A stretch of DNA of 64,000 nucleotides from CAZEQJ01 sp964514385 (GTDB taxonomy: Bacteria > Bacteroidota > Bacteroidia > Cytophagales > Cyclobacteriaceae), in contig CAZEQJ010000013.1 of assembly GCA_964514385.1 (NCBI GenBank), positions 1 through 64,000 on the forward strand. The letters run 5' to 3'. Numbering within the stretch: position 1 is the first letter of the stretch; the number at the start of each line of letters is the position of its first letter. The position numbers and the translations under genes were made by a program. The notes beneath the pieces are model-generated. The model was given only the letters and a program-made list of their open reading frames with translations. It was not told the origin of the DNA and ran no database searches. Positions 45,413 through 53,733 of this stretch are shown one piece after another.

Positions 45413-46522
45413 ATGAGGATCAGCACGCTTTCTTTATTTATTGTATTCATCAGCAGCATTTTACTAATCACCAACGCGGTTGCGCAGCATGCACCTGACC
45501 ACGATGCAACAGCCGAACATGCAGCAGATACACATGGTGAGGATCACGATTCACACGGTGAGAGCGGAGAGGTGAATATAGGAGAAGTCATCATGCATCA
45601 CATATCAGATGCGCACTCCTGGCATATTGTCGGCGATTTTACCATTTATTTACCCGTTATTTTATTTGAGCCGGGCGAAGGATTCCATGTTTTTTCATCC
45701 CGACATTTTTACAGTCATCACCACCCCACCGAAACACATGAAGGCTTTCGTATCAATGAAAACGAAAAAATCATTCCCCTGGATGAGTCAAGAAAAGTAT
45801 ACGATTTCTCCATAACCAAAAATGTAGCTTCCTTATTCCTGAGTATTATCCTTACGCTCGTCGTATTTTTAAGTGTCGCCAATGGATACAACAAGCGCGG
45901 GATTGGTGCACCGCGTGGTATTCAATCATTATTTGAACCTATTATCATCTTCGTGCGGGATGAGATCGTAAAACCAGCCATTGGCGAACACAAATATGAA
46001 AGGTTTTTACCCTATTTACTTACCTTGTTCTTTTTTATCTGGTTCAACAATCTGTTAGGTCTTACTCCCGGGGCTGCGAACCTTACAGGAAATATAGCAG
46101 TAACCGCTTGTCTGGCTTTGATAACCTTTGTTATTACCAACGTCAATGGGAATAAAGATTACTGGAAACACGTATTCTGGACGCCGGGAGTGCCCTGGTG
46201 GATGAAAGTTCCTTTTCCGATGGTTCCTCTTGTTGAGTTTATTGGATTATTCACCAAGCCATTTGCATTGATGATACGACTTTTTGTGAGTATCACGGCA
46301 GGACATATCGTTATCCTGAGCCTTATTGGACTCGCATTCATATTTCAGAGTGTCGCTGCCGGGTTTGTAGGAACAGTCTTTGTGACGTTTATAAATATTA
46401 TTGAGTTACTGGTAGCTACCATTCAGGCATATGTATTCACACTCTTTTCATCGATGTACATTGGTGCAGCGGTAGAGGAGCATCACCATGCAGAAGAAGT
46501 GGCTGATAAGAGTTTAATTTAA
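45413..46522 (+). CDS. atpB: ATP synthase Fo subunit a
   Basis: A 369-aa inner-membrane subunit forming the proton half-channels. The C-terminal two-thirds hold five to six helices with the critical Arg in LMIRLFVS and FTKPFALMIR. The N-terminus is long for subunit a: a signal-like helix (1-25, ending NAVAQ), then about 35 residues rich in His, Asp and Glu (HAPDHDATAEHAADTHGEDH), then a small domain before the first core helix near 140. Such extensions are known in Bacteroidota AtpB. The operon continues E-F-H-A-G. Confidence 0.95.
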   Translation: MRISTLSLFIVFISSILLITNAVAQHAPDHDATAEHAADTHGEDHDSHGESGEVNIGEVIMHHISDAHSWHIVGDFTIYLPVILFEPGEGFHVFSSRHFYSHHHPTETHEGFRINENEKIIPLDESRKVYDFSITKNVASLFLSIILTLVVFLSVANGYNKRGIGAPRGIQSLFEPIIIFVRDEIVKPAIGEHKYERFLPYLLTLFFFIWFNNLLGLTPGAANLTGNIAVTACLALITFVITNVNGNKDYWKHVFWTPGVPWWMKVPFPMVPLVEFIGLFTKPFALMIRLFVSITAGHIVILSLIGLAFIFQSVAAGFVGTVFVTFINIIELLVATIQAYVFTLFSSMYIGAAVEEHHHAEEVADKSLI

Positions 46523-46531
46523 CCCTAAATA

Positions 46532-46798
46532 ATGTTTGTTATGTTGTTAGCTTTATTGTTGGAAATCACTGGTTCATTTGCGGTATTTGGCGCTGGTATA
46601 GGCGTTGGACTTGTTGCGTTGGGCGCAGGTATGGGTATCGGTAGAATCGGTGGATCAGCCATGGAGTCAATGGGTCGTCAGCCTGAGGCTGCTGGTCGTA
46701 TTCAGACCGGTATGCTTATCATTGCTGCACTGATTGAGGTAATTGCTCTTTTCGGAGCGGTTATTTGTCTGTTGATTGCACTTGGCGTTGGAGCCTGA
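46532..46798 (+). CDS. atpE: ATP synthase Fo subunit c
   Basis: An 88-aa hairpin protein forming the rotating c-ring. Two helices, the polar loop RQPEAAGR (49-56) and the proton-carrying Glu69 in LIIAALIEVIALFG. There is no Gln in helix 1 and no Ser-Thr after the Glu, so the ring is predicted to use H+, not Na+. A second ATG at 46541 is an alternative start. A perfect palindrome lies just after the gene. Confidence 0.95.
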   Translation: MFVMLLALLLEITGSFAVFGAGIGVGLVALGAGMGIGRIGGSAMESMGRQPEAAGRIQTGMLIIAALIEVIALFGAVICLLIALGVGA

Positions 46799-46806
46799 TA
46801 ATTAAG

Positions 46807-46824
46807 GGGAGGCAATTGCCTCCC
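46807..46824 (+). repeat. 18-bp perfect palindrome after atpE
   Basis: GGGAGGCAATTGCCTCCC is its own reverse complement, in the 55-nt gap between atpE and atpF. As RNA it gives a GC-rich 7-bp hairpin with an AATT loop. Only a weak T-rich stretch follows, so it is probably not a strong terminator; it may set the c:b ratio by attenuation or by protecting the upstream mRNA. Confidence 0.7.
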
Positions 46825-46853
46825 TGATTTTAACAACAACAACTGGAAAAGAG

Positions 46854-47348
46854 ATGAATTTAATTACTCCCGATGTAGGTTTATTCGTTTGGCAGCTGAT
46901 TGGCTTTCTGGTATTATTATTTATCCTAAGGGCGCTGGCCTGGAAGCCCATTCTGGGTGCATTAAAACAGCGTGAAGAGTCTATACAGGAAGCACTCAAC
47001 TCGGCTGAGTCTGCCCGCTCTGAGATGGATCGGCTAAAATCTGATAATGAGAGGTTGCTGGAAGAAGCACGTCAGGAAAGAGATAAAATTATAACTGAAG
47101 CCACATATGCGGCAAAAAAGATCAGGGAGCAAGCATCAAACGACGCTAATGAGCAGGCAGAGAAAATCATTAAAGACGCCCGGGAAGCCATAGAGACTGA
47201 AAAGTCGAAGGCGATGCGTGAGGTGAAATCTGAAGTAGCCCGAATGGCACTTGAGATTTCAGAAAAAATACTGCGAAAGAACCTTAGCGATGATAGCGCT
47301 CAGAAGGAACTGGCAGAAACATACCTGAAGGAACTAAACATCAATTAA
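46854..47348 (+). CDS. atpF: ATP synthase Fo subunit b
   Basis: A 164-aa peripheral stalk subunit. One N-terminal helix (about 8-26, LFVWQLIGFLVLLFILRALAW) and a long charged coiled coil (about 35-155) that reaches the F1 head. Ends 1 nt before atpH. Confidence 0.95.
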   Translation: MNLITPDVGLFVWQLIGFLVLLFILRALAWKPILGALKQREESIQEALNSAESARSEMDRLKSDNERLLEEARQERDKIITEATYAAKKIREQASNDANEQAEKIIKDAREAIETEKSKAMREVKSEVARMALEISEKILRKNLSDDSAQKELAETYLKELNIN

Positions 47349-47349
47349 G

Positions 47350-47886
47350 GTGTCTAATTTACAGATAGCCAAAAGATATTCTAAATCACTACTGGAGTCG
47401 GCTATTTCCCAGAAAGTGGACGAACAGGTGTACTCCGAGATGAAGGATTTCCTTAGCCTTCTTCAGGCTGCACCGGAATTGCGGAATACACTTAAGAGCC
47501 CTGTGATCAAGCATCTGAAAAAGGCAGCAATTCTGAAAGCTGTTTTCACCGACAAATTGCACCCTATCACACTGAAAATGTTCGAGCTTGTATGCCTCAA
47601 GGGTCGGGAATCTTTTCTGCCTGAAATGGCCAAAGCCTACATACATCAGTACGAGGAATTAAATAAAATAGGAGAAGCCCGACTGATCACTTCGTATCCA
47701 ATAGACGAAAAGCAGGTAAATGAGCTCAGGGATAGGTTGAAAAAATCTACAGGTAAAACATTCGATATCGTACAAAAAGAAGATCCATCGCTTATTGGCG
47801 GGTTTATTCTCAGACTCGATGACCAGCAATACGATGCTTCAGTACGAAGTCATTTAAATTCACTACGAAATTCATTGGTAAAATAA
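47350..47886 (+). CDS. atpH: ATP synthase F1 subunit delta
   Basis: A 178-aa soluble subunit linking the b stalk to the top of the alpha3beta3 head. It opens with LQIAKRYSKSLLESA, the OSCP/delta N-terminal helix, and ends with IGGFILRLDDQQYDASVRSHL, the family C-terminal motif. It starts with GTG directly behind atpF. Confidence 0.94.
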   Translation: MSNLQIAKRYSKSLLESAISQKVDEQVYSEMKDFLSLLQAAPELRNTLKSPVIKHLKKAAILKAVFTDKLHPITLKMFELVCLKGRESFLPEMAKAYIHQYEELNKIGEARLITSYPIDEKQVNELRDRLKKSTGKTFDIVQKEDPSLIGGFILRLDDQQYDASVRSHLNSLRNSLVK

Positions 47887-47895
47887 GTTAAGACC

Positions 47896-49476
47896 ATGGC
47901 AGAATTAAGACCAGACGAAGTATCTGCAATTTTAAAGAAACAATTATCAAGTTTTGATGCTGAAACATCACTCGAAGAAGTAGGAACGGTACTACAGGTA
48001 GGTGATGGGGTAGCACGTATTTACGGATTATCCAACGCTCAGTCAGGTGAACTACTTGAGTTTGACAACGGAGAACAGGCCATGGTGCTAAACCTGGAAG
48101 AGGACAATGTGGGTGCTGTAATCCTGGGCGACACCGAAGAGGTAAAGGAAGGCGATAATGTGAAACGTACCGGTAGAATTACCTCAATCAATGTCGGAGA
48201 AGGGATGGTTGGTCGTGTGGTAAACGCTATAGGCTTGCCAATCGATGGTAAAGGGCCCATCGCAGGTGATCTTTATGAAATGCCAATAGAACGAAAAGCG
48301 CCCGGTGTAATTTTCCGACAGCCCGTTAATGAACCATTGCAAACCGGTATCAAAGCAATAGACTCAATGATTCCTGTTGGCAGAGGCCAAAGAGAGTTGA
48401 TAATTGGTGACAGGCAGACGGGCAAAACTGCTGTAGCAATTGATACCATCATCAATCAGAAGGAAAATTACGACAGGGGAGAACCTGTATATTGTATATA
48501 TGTCGCTATCGGGCAAAAGGCCTCTACTGTGGCGCAGGTGGTTGATAATCTAGAGAAAGCTGGTGCAATGAATTATACCACAGTCGTTGCAGCAAGTGCA
48601 TCAGATCCTGCTCCTCTCCAGTTTTTTGCACCATTCTCCGGCGCAGCAATAGGTGAATTTTTCAGAGATACAGGTCGCCCTGCGCTTGTAGTATATGACG
48701 ACCTTTCAAAACAGGCTGTTGCTTATCGTGAAGTATCACTTCTGCTGAGAAGACCTCCCGGCCGTGAAGCATATCCCGGAGATGTATTTTACCTGCACTC
48801 AAGACTTCTAGAGCGTGCTGCAAAAATAATTGCAGATGATAGCGTAGCTAAGAATATGAATGACCTGCCCGAATCAATTCGGGGTATGGTAAAGGGGGGA
48901 GGATCACTCACAGCCCTTCCGATCATCGAAACTCAGGCAGGTGACGTATCTGCCTATATCCCAACCAATGTAATTTCCATTACAGACGGGCAGATATTTC
49001 TGGAAACTAACCTGTTCAACAGTGGTATACGACCAGCGATTAATGTTGGTATTTCTGTATCACGGGTAGGGGGTAATGCTCAGATTAAATCTATGAAAAA
49101 GGTGGCAGGTACCCTGAAACTTGACCAGGCTCAATTCAGAGAGCTGGAAGCTTTCGCCAAATTTGGATCCGACCTGGATGCCGCCACTAAAAGAACGATT
49201 GAGCGTGGAAGAAGAAACCAGGAGATATTAAAGCAACCACAGTATTCTCCTGTTCAGGTGGAAGAGCAGGTCGCCATAATTCTTGCTTCCACACGCGGGT
49301 TTATGGACAACGTGGCGGTTGACAAAGCAAGAGACTTTGAGAAGGATTTTCTACAGCTACTTAAGGCTCAGTATAGAAAAGAGCTGGATTCCTTGAAAGC
49401 AGGAAAGCTCGAAGACGAAGTTATGGAGACGCTTAAAAAGGTAGCGAAAGAAGTAGGTTCAAAATATACAGCGTAA
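47896..49476 (+). CDS. atpA: ATP synthase F1 subunit alpha
   Basis: A 526-aa non-catalytic nucleotide-binding subunit. P-loop GDRQTGKT at 171-178, and the family signature PAINVGISVSRVG near 375-387. Length is standard. Its stop is followed immediately by the atpG ATG. Confidence 0.97.
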   Translation: MAELRPDEVSAILKKQLSSFDAETSLEEVGTVLQVGDGVARIYGLSNAQSGELLEFDNGEQAMVLNLEEDNVGAVILGDTEEVKEGDNVKRTGRITSINVGEGMVGRVVNAIGLPIDGKGPIAGDLYEMPIERKAPGVIFRQPVNEPLQTGIKAIDSMIPVGRGQRELIIGDRQTGKTAVAIDTIINQKENYDRGEPVYCIYVAIGQKASTVAQVVDNLEKAGAMNYTTVVAASASDPAPLQFFAPFSGAAIGEFFRDTGRPALVVYDDLSKQAVAYREVSLLLRRPPGREAYPGDVFYLHSRLLERAAKIIADDSVAKNMNDLPESIRGMVKGGGSLTALPIIETQAGDVSAYIPTNVISITDGQIFLETNLFNSGIRPAINVGISVSRVGGNAQIKSMKKVAGTLKLDQAQFRELEAFAKFGSDLDAATKRTIERGRRNQEILKQPQYSPVQVEEQVAIILASTRGFMDNVAVDKARDFEKDFLQLLKAQYRKELDSLKAGKLEDEVMETLKKVAKEVGSKYTA

Positions 49477-50355
49477 ATGCCAAGCTTAAAAGACGTACGT
49501 ACCAGAATAAACTCTGTAAAATCAACACAGCAGATTACCAGGGCCATGAAGCTGGTAGCAGCATCCAAGCTGCGCAGGGCGCAGGATCGTATTGTCAAGC
49601 TTAGACCCTACGCTGACAAGCTGAATGAGTTACTTGGAAAGGTGTCAGCTGCCGCAGGCGAAGTTGAAACTGCAGTATATGGGGAGGAGCGTGAAATAAA
49701 GAGAATGCTGGTAATTCCCGTGACATCTGACAAGGGATTATGTGGGGCATTTAACACCAATATTTTCCGTAAAATCAGAGATCTGCTGGAAGGCGAATGG
49801 AAGCATTTACATGACGATGGTGCTATTACCTTTATGCCTATAGGTAAAAAAGCGTTTGGTACAGTAAAACGAAATCAATGGTCTGCCATAAATGATTACA
49901 GTGAGATTATGCATGATCTGACCTTCGATCTCGCATCTGATGTAGCTTATTATGCTATGGAAGAGTTTAGAAAAGGAGAATATGATAAGGTTGTCATCGT
50001 CTACAACGAGTTTAAAAATGTAGCTACCCAGATTGTGAGAGATGAACAGTTTCTGCCTATTCAAAATCAGGAAACAGAAGAAGAGGTAACGACTGAATAC
50101 ATCTATGAGCCTGGTAAAGAAGAAATCATTGATGAGTTAATACCAAAATCACTTAAAATTCAATTGTTCAGAGCATTGCTCGAGTCAAACGCTGCTGAAC
50201 ACGGTGCAAGGATGACGGCAATGGATAAGGCCACGGATAATGCAGGTGAACTGCTCAAAGAGCTGAAGCTGGTATACAACAGAACACGTCAGGCTGCCAT
50301 TACGAAGGAAATTCTCGAGATTGTAAGTGGTGCAGAAGCATTATCACAGAGTTAA
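49477..50355 (+). CDS. atpG: ATP synthase F1 subunit gamma
   Basis: A 292-aa central rotor shaft. N-terminal coiled helix (MPSLKDVRTRINSVKSTQQI ... AMKLVAASKLRRAQ) and the C-terminal signature ARMTAMDKATDNAGELLKEL with NRTRQAAITKEILEIVSGA. It is the last gene of the cluster: atpD (beta) and atpC (epsilon) are absent, as is common in Bacteroidota, where they lie elsewhere. A terminator follows. Confidence 0.96.
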   Translation: MPSLKDVRTRINSVKSTQQITRAMKLVAASKLRRAQDRIVKLRPYADKLNELLGKVSAAAGEVETAVYGEEREIKRMLVIPVTSDKGLCGAFNTNIFRKIRDLLEGEWKHLHDDGAITFMPIGKKAFGTVKRNQWSAINDYSEIMHDLTFDLASDVAYYAMEEFRKGEYDKVVIVYNEFKNVATQIVRDEQFLPIQNQETEEEVTTEYIYEPGKEEIIDELIPKSLKIQLFRALLESNAAEHGARMTAMDKATDNAGELLKELKLVYNRTRQAAITKEILEIVSGAEALSQS

Positions 50356-50376
50356 GAGATAACAATTCACCTTAAT

Positions 50377-50402
50377 AAGCCCATAATCATGGGCTTTTTT
50401 TA
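50377..50402 (+). terminator. rho-independent terminator after atpG
   Basis: AAGCCCAT (50377-50384) pairs perfectly with ATGGGCTT (50389-50396) around a 4-nt loop and is followed by a T run. It ends the ATP synthase operon. Confidence 0.9.
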
Positions 50403-50464
50403 TGTTCGATTTATACAGATTCAGCCAATCGATGTATATTTAAAGGATAATCAGATATAAAAAA

Positions 50465-51424
50465 ATGACAAATCTACCCGACCAGATCCCTTCGCTGGAT
50501 CTTCTTGACTTCACTGGCGGTGATAAGCGTCAGCAGTTTGTAAATGACCTTGGTGAGGCCTTTAATACCATTGGATTTGTAGCACTTAAAAACACCGGCC
50601 TCACGGATGAAATGAGGGAGAATCTATATGGTGCTGTTAAACGATTTTTCGAGTTACCTGATGAGGTCAAGGAAAAATATCATATGGAGGGATTGTTTGG
50701 TCAGAGAGGGTATACCGGCAAGGGGAAGGAACATGCTCAGGGACGTTCTACAGGTGATCTGAAAGAGTTTTATCATGTGGGCCAGCCGCTGGATGGTACT
50801 TCACTTACTGATGGGTATCCGGATAATATCTGGCCACAGGAGGTGCCCGAGTTTAAAGAAACCACGCTACAGATTTATCACCTGCTGGAGCAGGCCGGCA
50901 CACAGGTATTGCGCGCCATAGCACTTTATTTAGGACTTGAAGAGCATTATTTTGATAGTAAGGTCAATAAGGGCAACTCGATTTTGCGGCCTATCCATTA
51001 TTTTCCTATCGAAAATCCGGAAGAAATACCCGATGATGCAGTTCGGGCTGCTGAACACGGTGACATAAATCTGATCACGCTCCTGATGGGGGCCAGTGCT
51101 GACGGTCTGGAAATATTGCGAAAAGATGGTAGGTGGATTCCGGTAACAGCGTTGCCGGATCAGGTAGTGGTAAACGTGGGTGATATGCTGTCACGTCATA
51201 CCAACAACAAGCTGAAGTCGACAATACATCGTGTGGTAAATCCACCTCGTGAAAAGATGCGGGAGTCCCGCTATTCTATTCCGTTTTTTATGCATCCGCG
51301 TGCGGAGATGGATCTTTCGGTACTTCCGTCTTGTGTAGATGATACCCATCCAAAAGCATACAGCGATATAATAGCCGGAGAATTCCTTAGCCAGCGTCTG
51401 GAAGAGATTGGATTAAAAGCATAA
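50465..51424 (+). CDS. isopenicillin N synthase-like 2-oxoglutarate/Fe(II) oxygenase
   Basis: A 319-aa cytoplasmic oxygenase with an N-terminal DIOX_N region (about 5-120, IGFVALKNTGL ... GQRGYTGKGKEHA) and a double-stranded beta-helix core (about 165-290). The Fe ligands are readable: His and Asp in AEHGDINLITLL, and the distal His in LKSTIHRVVNPP. The cosubstrate-binding Arg and Ser are in SRYSIPFFMHP. The substrate is unknown; relatives hydroxylate or cyclise small molecules. It is followed 3 nt later by the chromate transporter gene, so the pair may be cotranscribed. Confidence 0.85.
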   Translation: MTNLPDQIPSLDLLDFTGGDKRQQFVNDLGEAFNTIGFVALKNTGLTDEMRENLYGAVKRFFELPDEVKEKYHMEGLFGQRGYTGKGKEHAQGRSTGDLKEFYHVGQPLDGTSLTDGYPDNIWPQEVPEFKETTLQIYHLLEQAGTQVLRAIALYLGLEEHYFDSKVNKGNSILRPIHYFPIENPEEIPDDAVRAAEHGDINLITLLMGASADGLEILRKDGRWIPVTALPDQVVVNVGDMLSRHTNNKLKSTIHRVVNPPREKMRESRYSIPFFMHPRAEMDLSVLPSCVDDTHPKAYSDIIAGEFLSQRLEEIGLKA

Positions 51425-51427
51425 GCT

Positions 51428-52624
51428 TTGTTCAAAAGAATCAGATATTTCATTTTTTTAAGAGAAGTATTATTGCTTGCCGTAACAACTTTCGGTGGAC
51501 CGCAAGCCCATATTTCCTTTTTCATCCGACGCCTGGTCGTAAAACGGGCCTACCTGACAGAAGCTGAGCTGCTTGAGCTCTACGCGCTATGTCAGATACT
51601 GCCAGGTCCTACCAGTACCCAGACAATCACTTCGGTCGGGTTCAGACTGGGTGGTCCGGTCCTTGCTTATCTGACTCTTTTGGTGTGGATTTTACCAGCT
51701 GTTTGCCTGATGACGATTGCTGCAGTACTCATCGCTTATTTCAAATCACTGGGTATCTCATTAGAATTCACCATGTTTATACAACCCATGGCGGTTGGCT
51801 TCATTGCCTACGCCGCATATGTGATATCGTCGAAAGTAGTAAATACCAATATGGGTATTTTCATAATGCTGATCGCCACCATAATTGCATTTGCTATACG
51901 ATCACCATTTGTATATCCTGCAATTATTATTGGTGCCGGTATGCTGACTTCCCTGAATTATCGCAAGCACGAACGTGAGATGAAGGGAGATGTGGATGTA
52001 CGCTGGATCAGTCTGATTCTTTGGGCAGGAATTTTTTTACTTGTAGCTGGCCTAGGTATTATTACACAGCTCAAGCCAATTCGTCTTTTTGAAAACTTCT
52101 ACCGAAACGGCACATTGATTTTTGGAGGAGGCCAGGTACTTATTCCACTGTTGCACACTGAGTTTGTAACCTTTAAAAAATACCTTACCTCGGAAGAGTT
52201 TTTAAGTGGATTTGGTATTGTTCAGACAGTCCCGGGCCCTACTTTCTCATTCAGTGCCTATATCGGGGCGTTGTCTATGCGGGAATATGGAATTGGAGGT
52301 CAAATACTGGGTGCATTCTGTGCTTCTATCGGGATTTTTCTTCCGGGTACATTTTTTATCTTTTTTGTAACCCGAATATGGGAACATATTAAGAAATATA
52401 GAATGGTTAAGGCTTCTCTGGAAGGCATTCACGCTGCCAGTTCGGGGATGGTAATTGCTGCTGCACTCATCCTTTTTGAACCCATGTATGATAAGGTGAT
52501 AAATGGTGTAGTGGTGCTCGTTACGATAGCATTACTGGTATGGAATAAAATACCCTACCCGGTCATTATAGTAATGGGTCTAATGGCAGGCCTTGCAGTC
52601 GTGGGACTGCAAGGCGCCATTTAA
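51428..52624 (+). CDS. chromate transporter (ChrA family, two CHR domains)
   Basis: A 398-aa inner-membrane protein of the CHR superfamily (long, bidomain form). Each half has the repeat signature: VTTFGGPQAHISFFI with LPGPTSTQ (N-terminal half) and LIFGGGQVLIPLL with VPGPTFSFSAYIG (C-terminal half), spread over about ten hydrophobic segments. Members export chromate or take up sulfate; substrate is inferred. It starts with TTG, 3 nt behind the oxygenase stop, and ends convergently 0 nt from the OmpH-like gene. Confidence 0.88.
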   Translation: MFKRIRYFIFLREVLLLAVTTFGGPQAHISFFIRRLVVKRAYLTEAELLELYALCQILPGPTSTQTITSVGFRLGGPVLAYLTLLVWILPAVCLMTIAAVLIAYFKSLGISLEFTMFIQPMAVGFIAYAAYVISSKVVNTNMGIFIMLIATIIAFAIRSPFVYPAIIIGAGMLTSLNYRKHEREMKGDVDVRWISLILWAGIFLLVAGLGIITQLKPIRLFENFYRNGTLIFGGGQVLIPLLHTEFVTFKKYLTSEEFLSGFGIVQTVPGPTFSFSAYIGALSMREYGIGGQILGAFCASIGIFLPGTFFIFFVTRIWEHIKKYRMVKASLEGIHAASSGMVIAAALILFEPMYDKVINGVVVLVTIALLVWNKIPYPVIIVMGLMAGLAVVGLQGAI

Positions 52625-53182
52625 TTATTGTCCTCCGGTAGTTTCCGGATTAGAACCAAGCTCAAGTTCTTCCTGTGTAGGTGGTTCGATGTTCAGTTTT
52701 TCAAATACAAGGGCAGAAATTTCATCACCTTCTGGTGCATAAAGAAGGGCAGAGCTATTGTAGATATAAGTATATCCTTGCTCTTCAGCAACTTCATTGA
52801 TCGCAACCTGAATTTTATTGTATAGCGGTTGTAGCAGTTTCGCTTCTCTTTGGGCCAGCCGCTGGGGTGCATTAGCTTCAAACTCCTGTGCAGATTGCTG
52901 GAGCTGTTGCAATTCAGCCTCACGATCTTCTCTTACCGCATCAATCAGGTTGGGTGCTTCCTGGCGGTATAACTCAAATTTTTTCTGAAGATCCTGATAT
53001 TTAGCCTGAGCCTGCTGATATAGCTGATTCTGGTAGGTAGTCAGCTCAGCCTGTGCCTCCTGTGCTTCCGGCATAAATGCCAGGATATATTCGGGGTTGG
53101 TATAACCTACTTTACCTTCCTGCGCGAGCAGGGATCCTGCTGCCAGCATCATACCAAAAATTGCAAATAGTACGTTTCTCAT
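52625..53182 (-). CDS. OmpH/Skp family periplasmic chaperone (second copy)
   Basis: A 185-aa protein with a signal peptide (ending GSLLAQ), the N-terminal motif KVGYTNPEYILAFMPEAQEAQ, long antiparallel helices (about 45-115, Gln/Glu-rich) and a C-terminal strand region (YTYIYNSSALLYAPEGDEI). Skp-like trimers hold unfolded outer-membrane proteins. It lies behind a second OmpH gene (14-nt gap) and bamA, the usual Bacteroidota order. Confidence 0.9.
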   Translation of the reverse strand: MRNVLFAIFGMMLAAGSLLAQEGKVGYTNPEYILAFMPEAQEAQAELTTYQNQLYQQAQAKYQDLQKKFELYRQEAPNLIDAVREDREAELQQLQQSAQEFEANAPQRLAQREAKLLQPLYNKIQVAINEVAEEQGYTYIYNSSALLYAPEGDEISALVFEKLNIEPPTQEELELGSNPETTGGQ

Positions 53183-53196
53183 CTTTTTTTAGTTTG

Positions 53197-53733
53197 TTAT
53201 CTTATTATATCATTCGGGTCACCAAGACCCAACTCTTCCAGTACGTAATCAGTATAATCATGAATCGGATTGGTATATAGCATAACCAGATCGCCAGATT
53301 TGTCAAATAAGATGCCTAGGCGGTGATCACGACATACCTTTTCTACTGCTTCATATACCTTATCCTGCGCCGGCTTCATCAGCTCCTTTTTTTTCAGGAA
53401 GAAAAGACCTTCAAAACCAAAAATTTCTGTCTGATACGCTTTTACTTCCTCTTCCAGCTTCTGAATCTCTCTGACGCGCTCTTCTCTCAATTCATCTGTA
53501 AGGAGGACTTCTTCCGCCTTTAATTCACGATATTTCGATTCGATGATCTTATGCATCGTCTCGATCTCTTTTTGCCAGTCTTTTGAAAGTTTGTCAATTT
53601 CGGCCTGTGCTTCTCTATATTCAGGCATCTTACTCAGGACAAACTTTGTGTCGACATAACCTATTTTTTGCGCAAAAATAGGACTATTAATCAAAAAATA
53701 AATAACAAAGGCTGTGCCAAATCTCAAAATCAT
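53197..53733 (-). CDS. OmpH/Skp family periplasmic chaperone (first copy)
   Basis: A 178-aa paralogue of the next gene. Signal peptide about 1-21 (ending SPIFAQ), then KIGYVDTKFVLSKMPEYREAQ, a Glu/Lys-rich helical tentacle region (about 45-125) and a C-terminal LGILFDKSGDLVMLYTNP. Its ATG overlaps the bamA stop by 4 nt, so it is coupled to the BAM gene it should serve. The two copies differ in charge of their tentacles (more basic and acidic here, more Gln-rich in the second copy). Confidence 0.9.
   Translation of the reverse strand: MILRFGTAFVIYFLINSPIFAQKIGYVDTKFVLSKMPEYREAQAEIDKLSKDWQKEIETMHKIIESKYRELKAEEVLLTDELREERVREIQKLEEEVKAYQTEIFGFEGLFFLKKKELMKPAQDKVYEAVEKVCRDHRLGILFDKSGDLVMLYTNPIHDYTDYVLEELGLGDPNDIIR

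Noticed and set aside
50465..52624. biosynthetic gene cluster around the isopenicillin N synthase-like oxygenase
   Set aside because: Only the oxygenase and a chromate transporter are present; no NRPS, PKS or tailoring set accompanies them.
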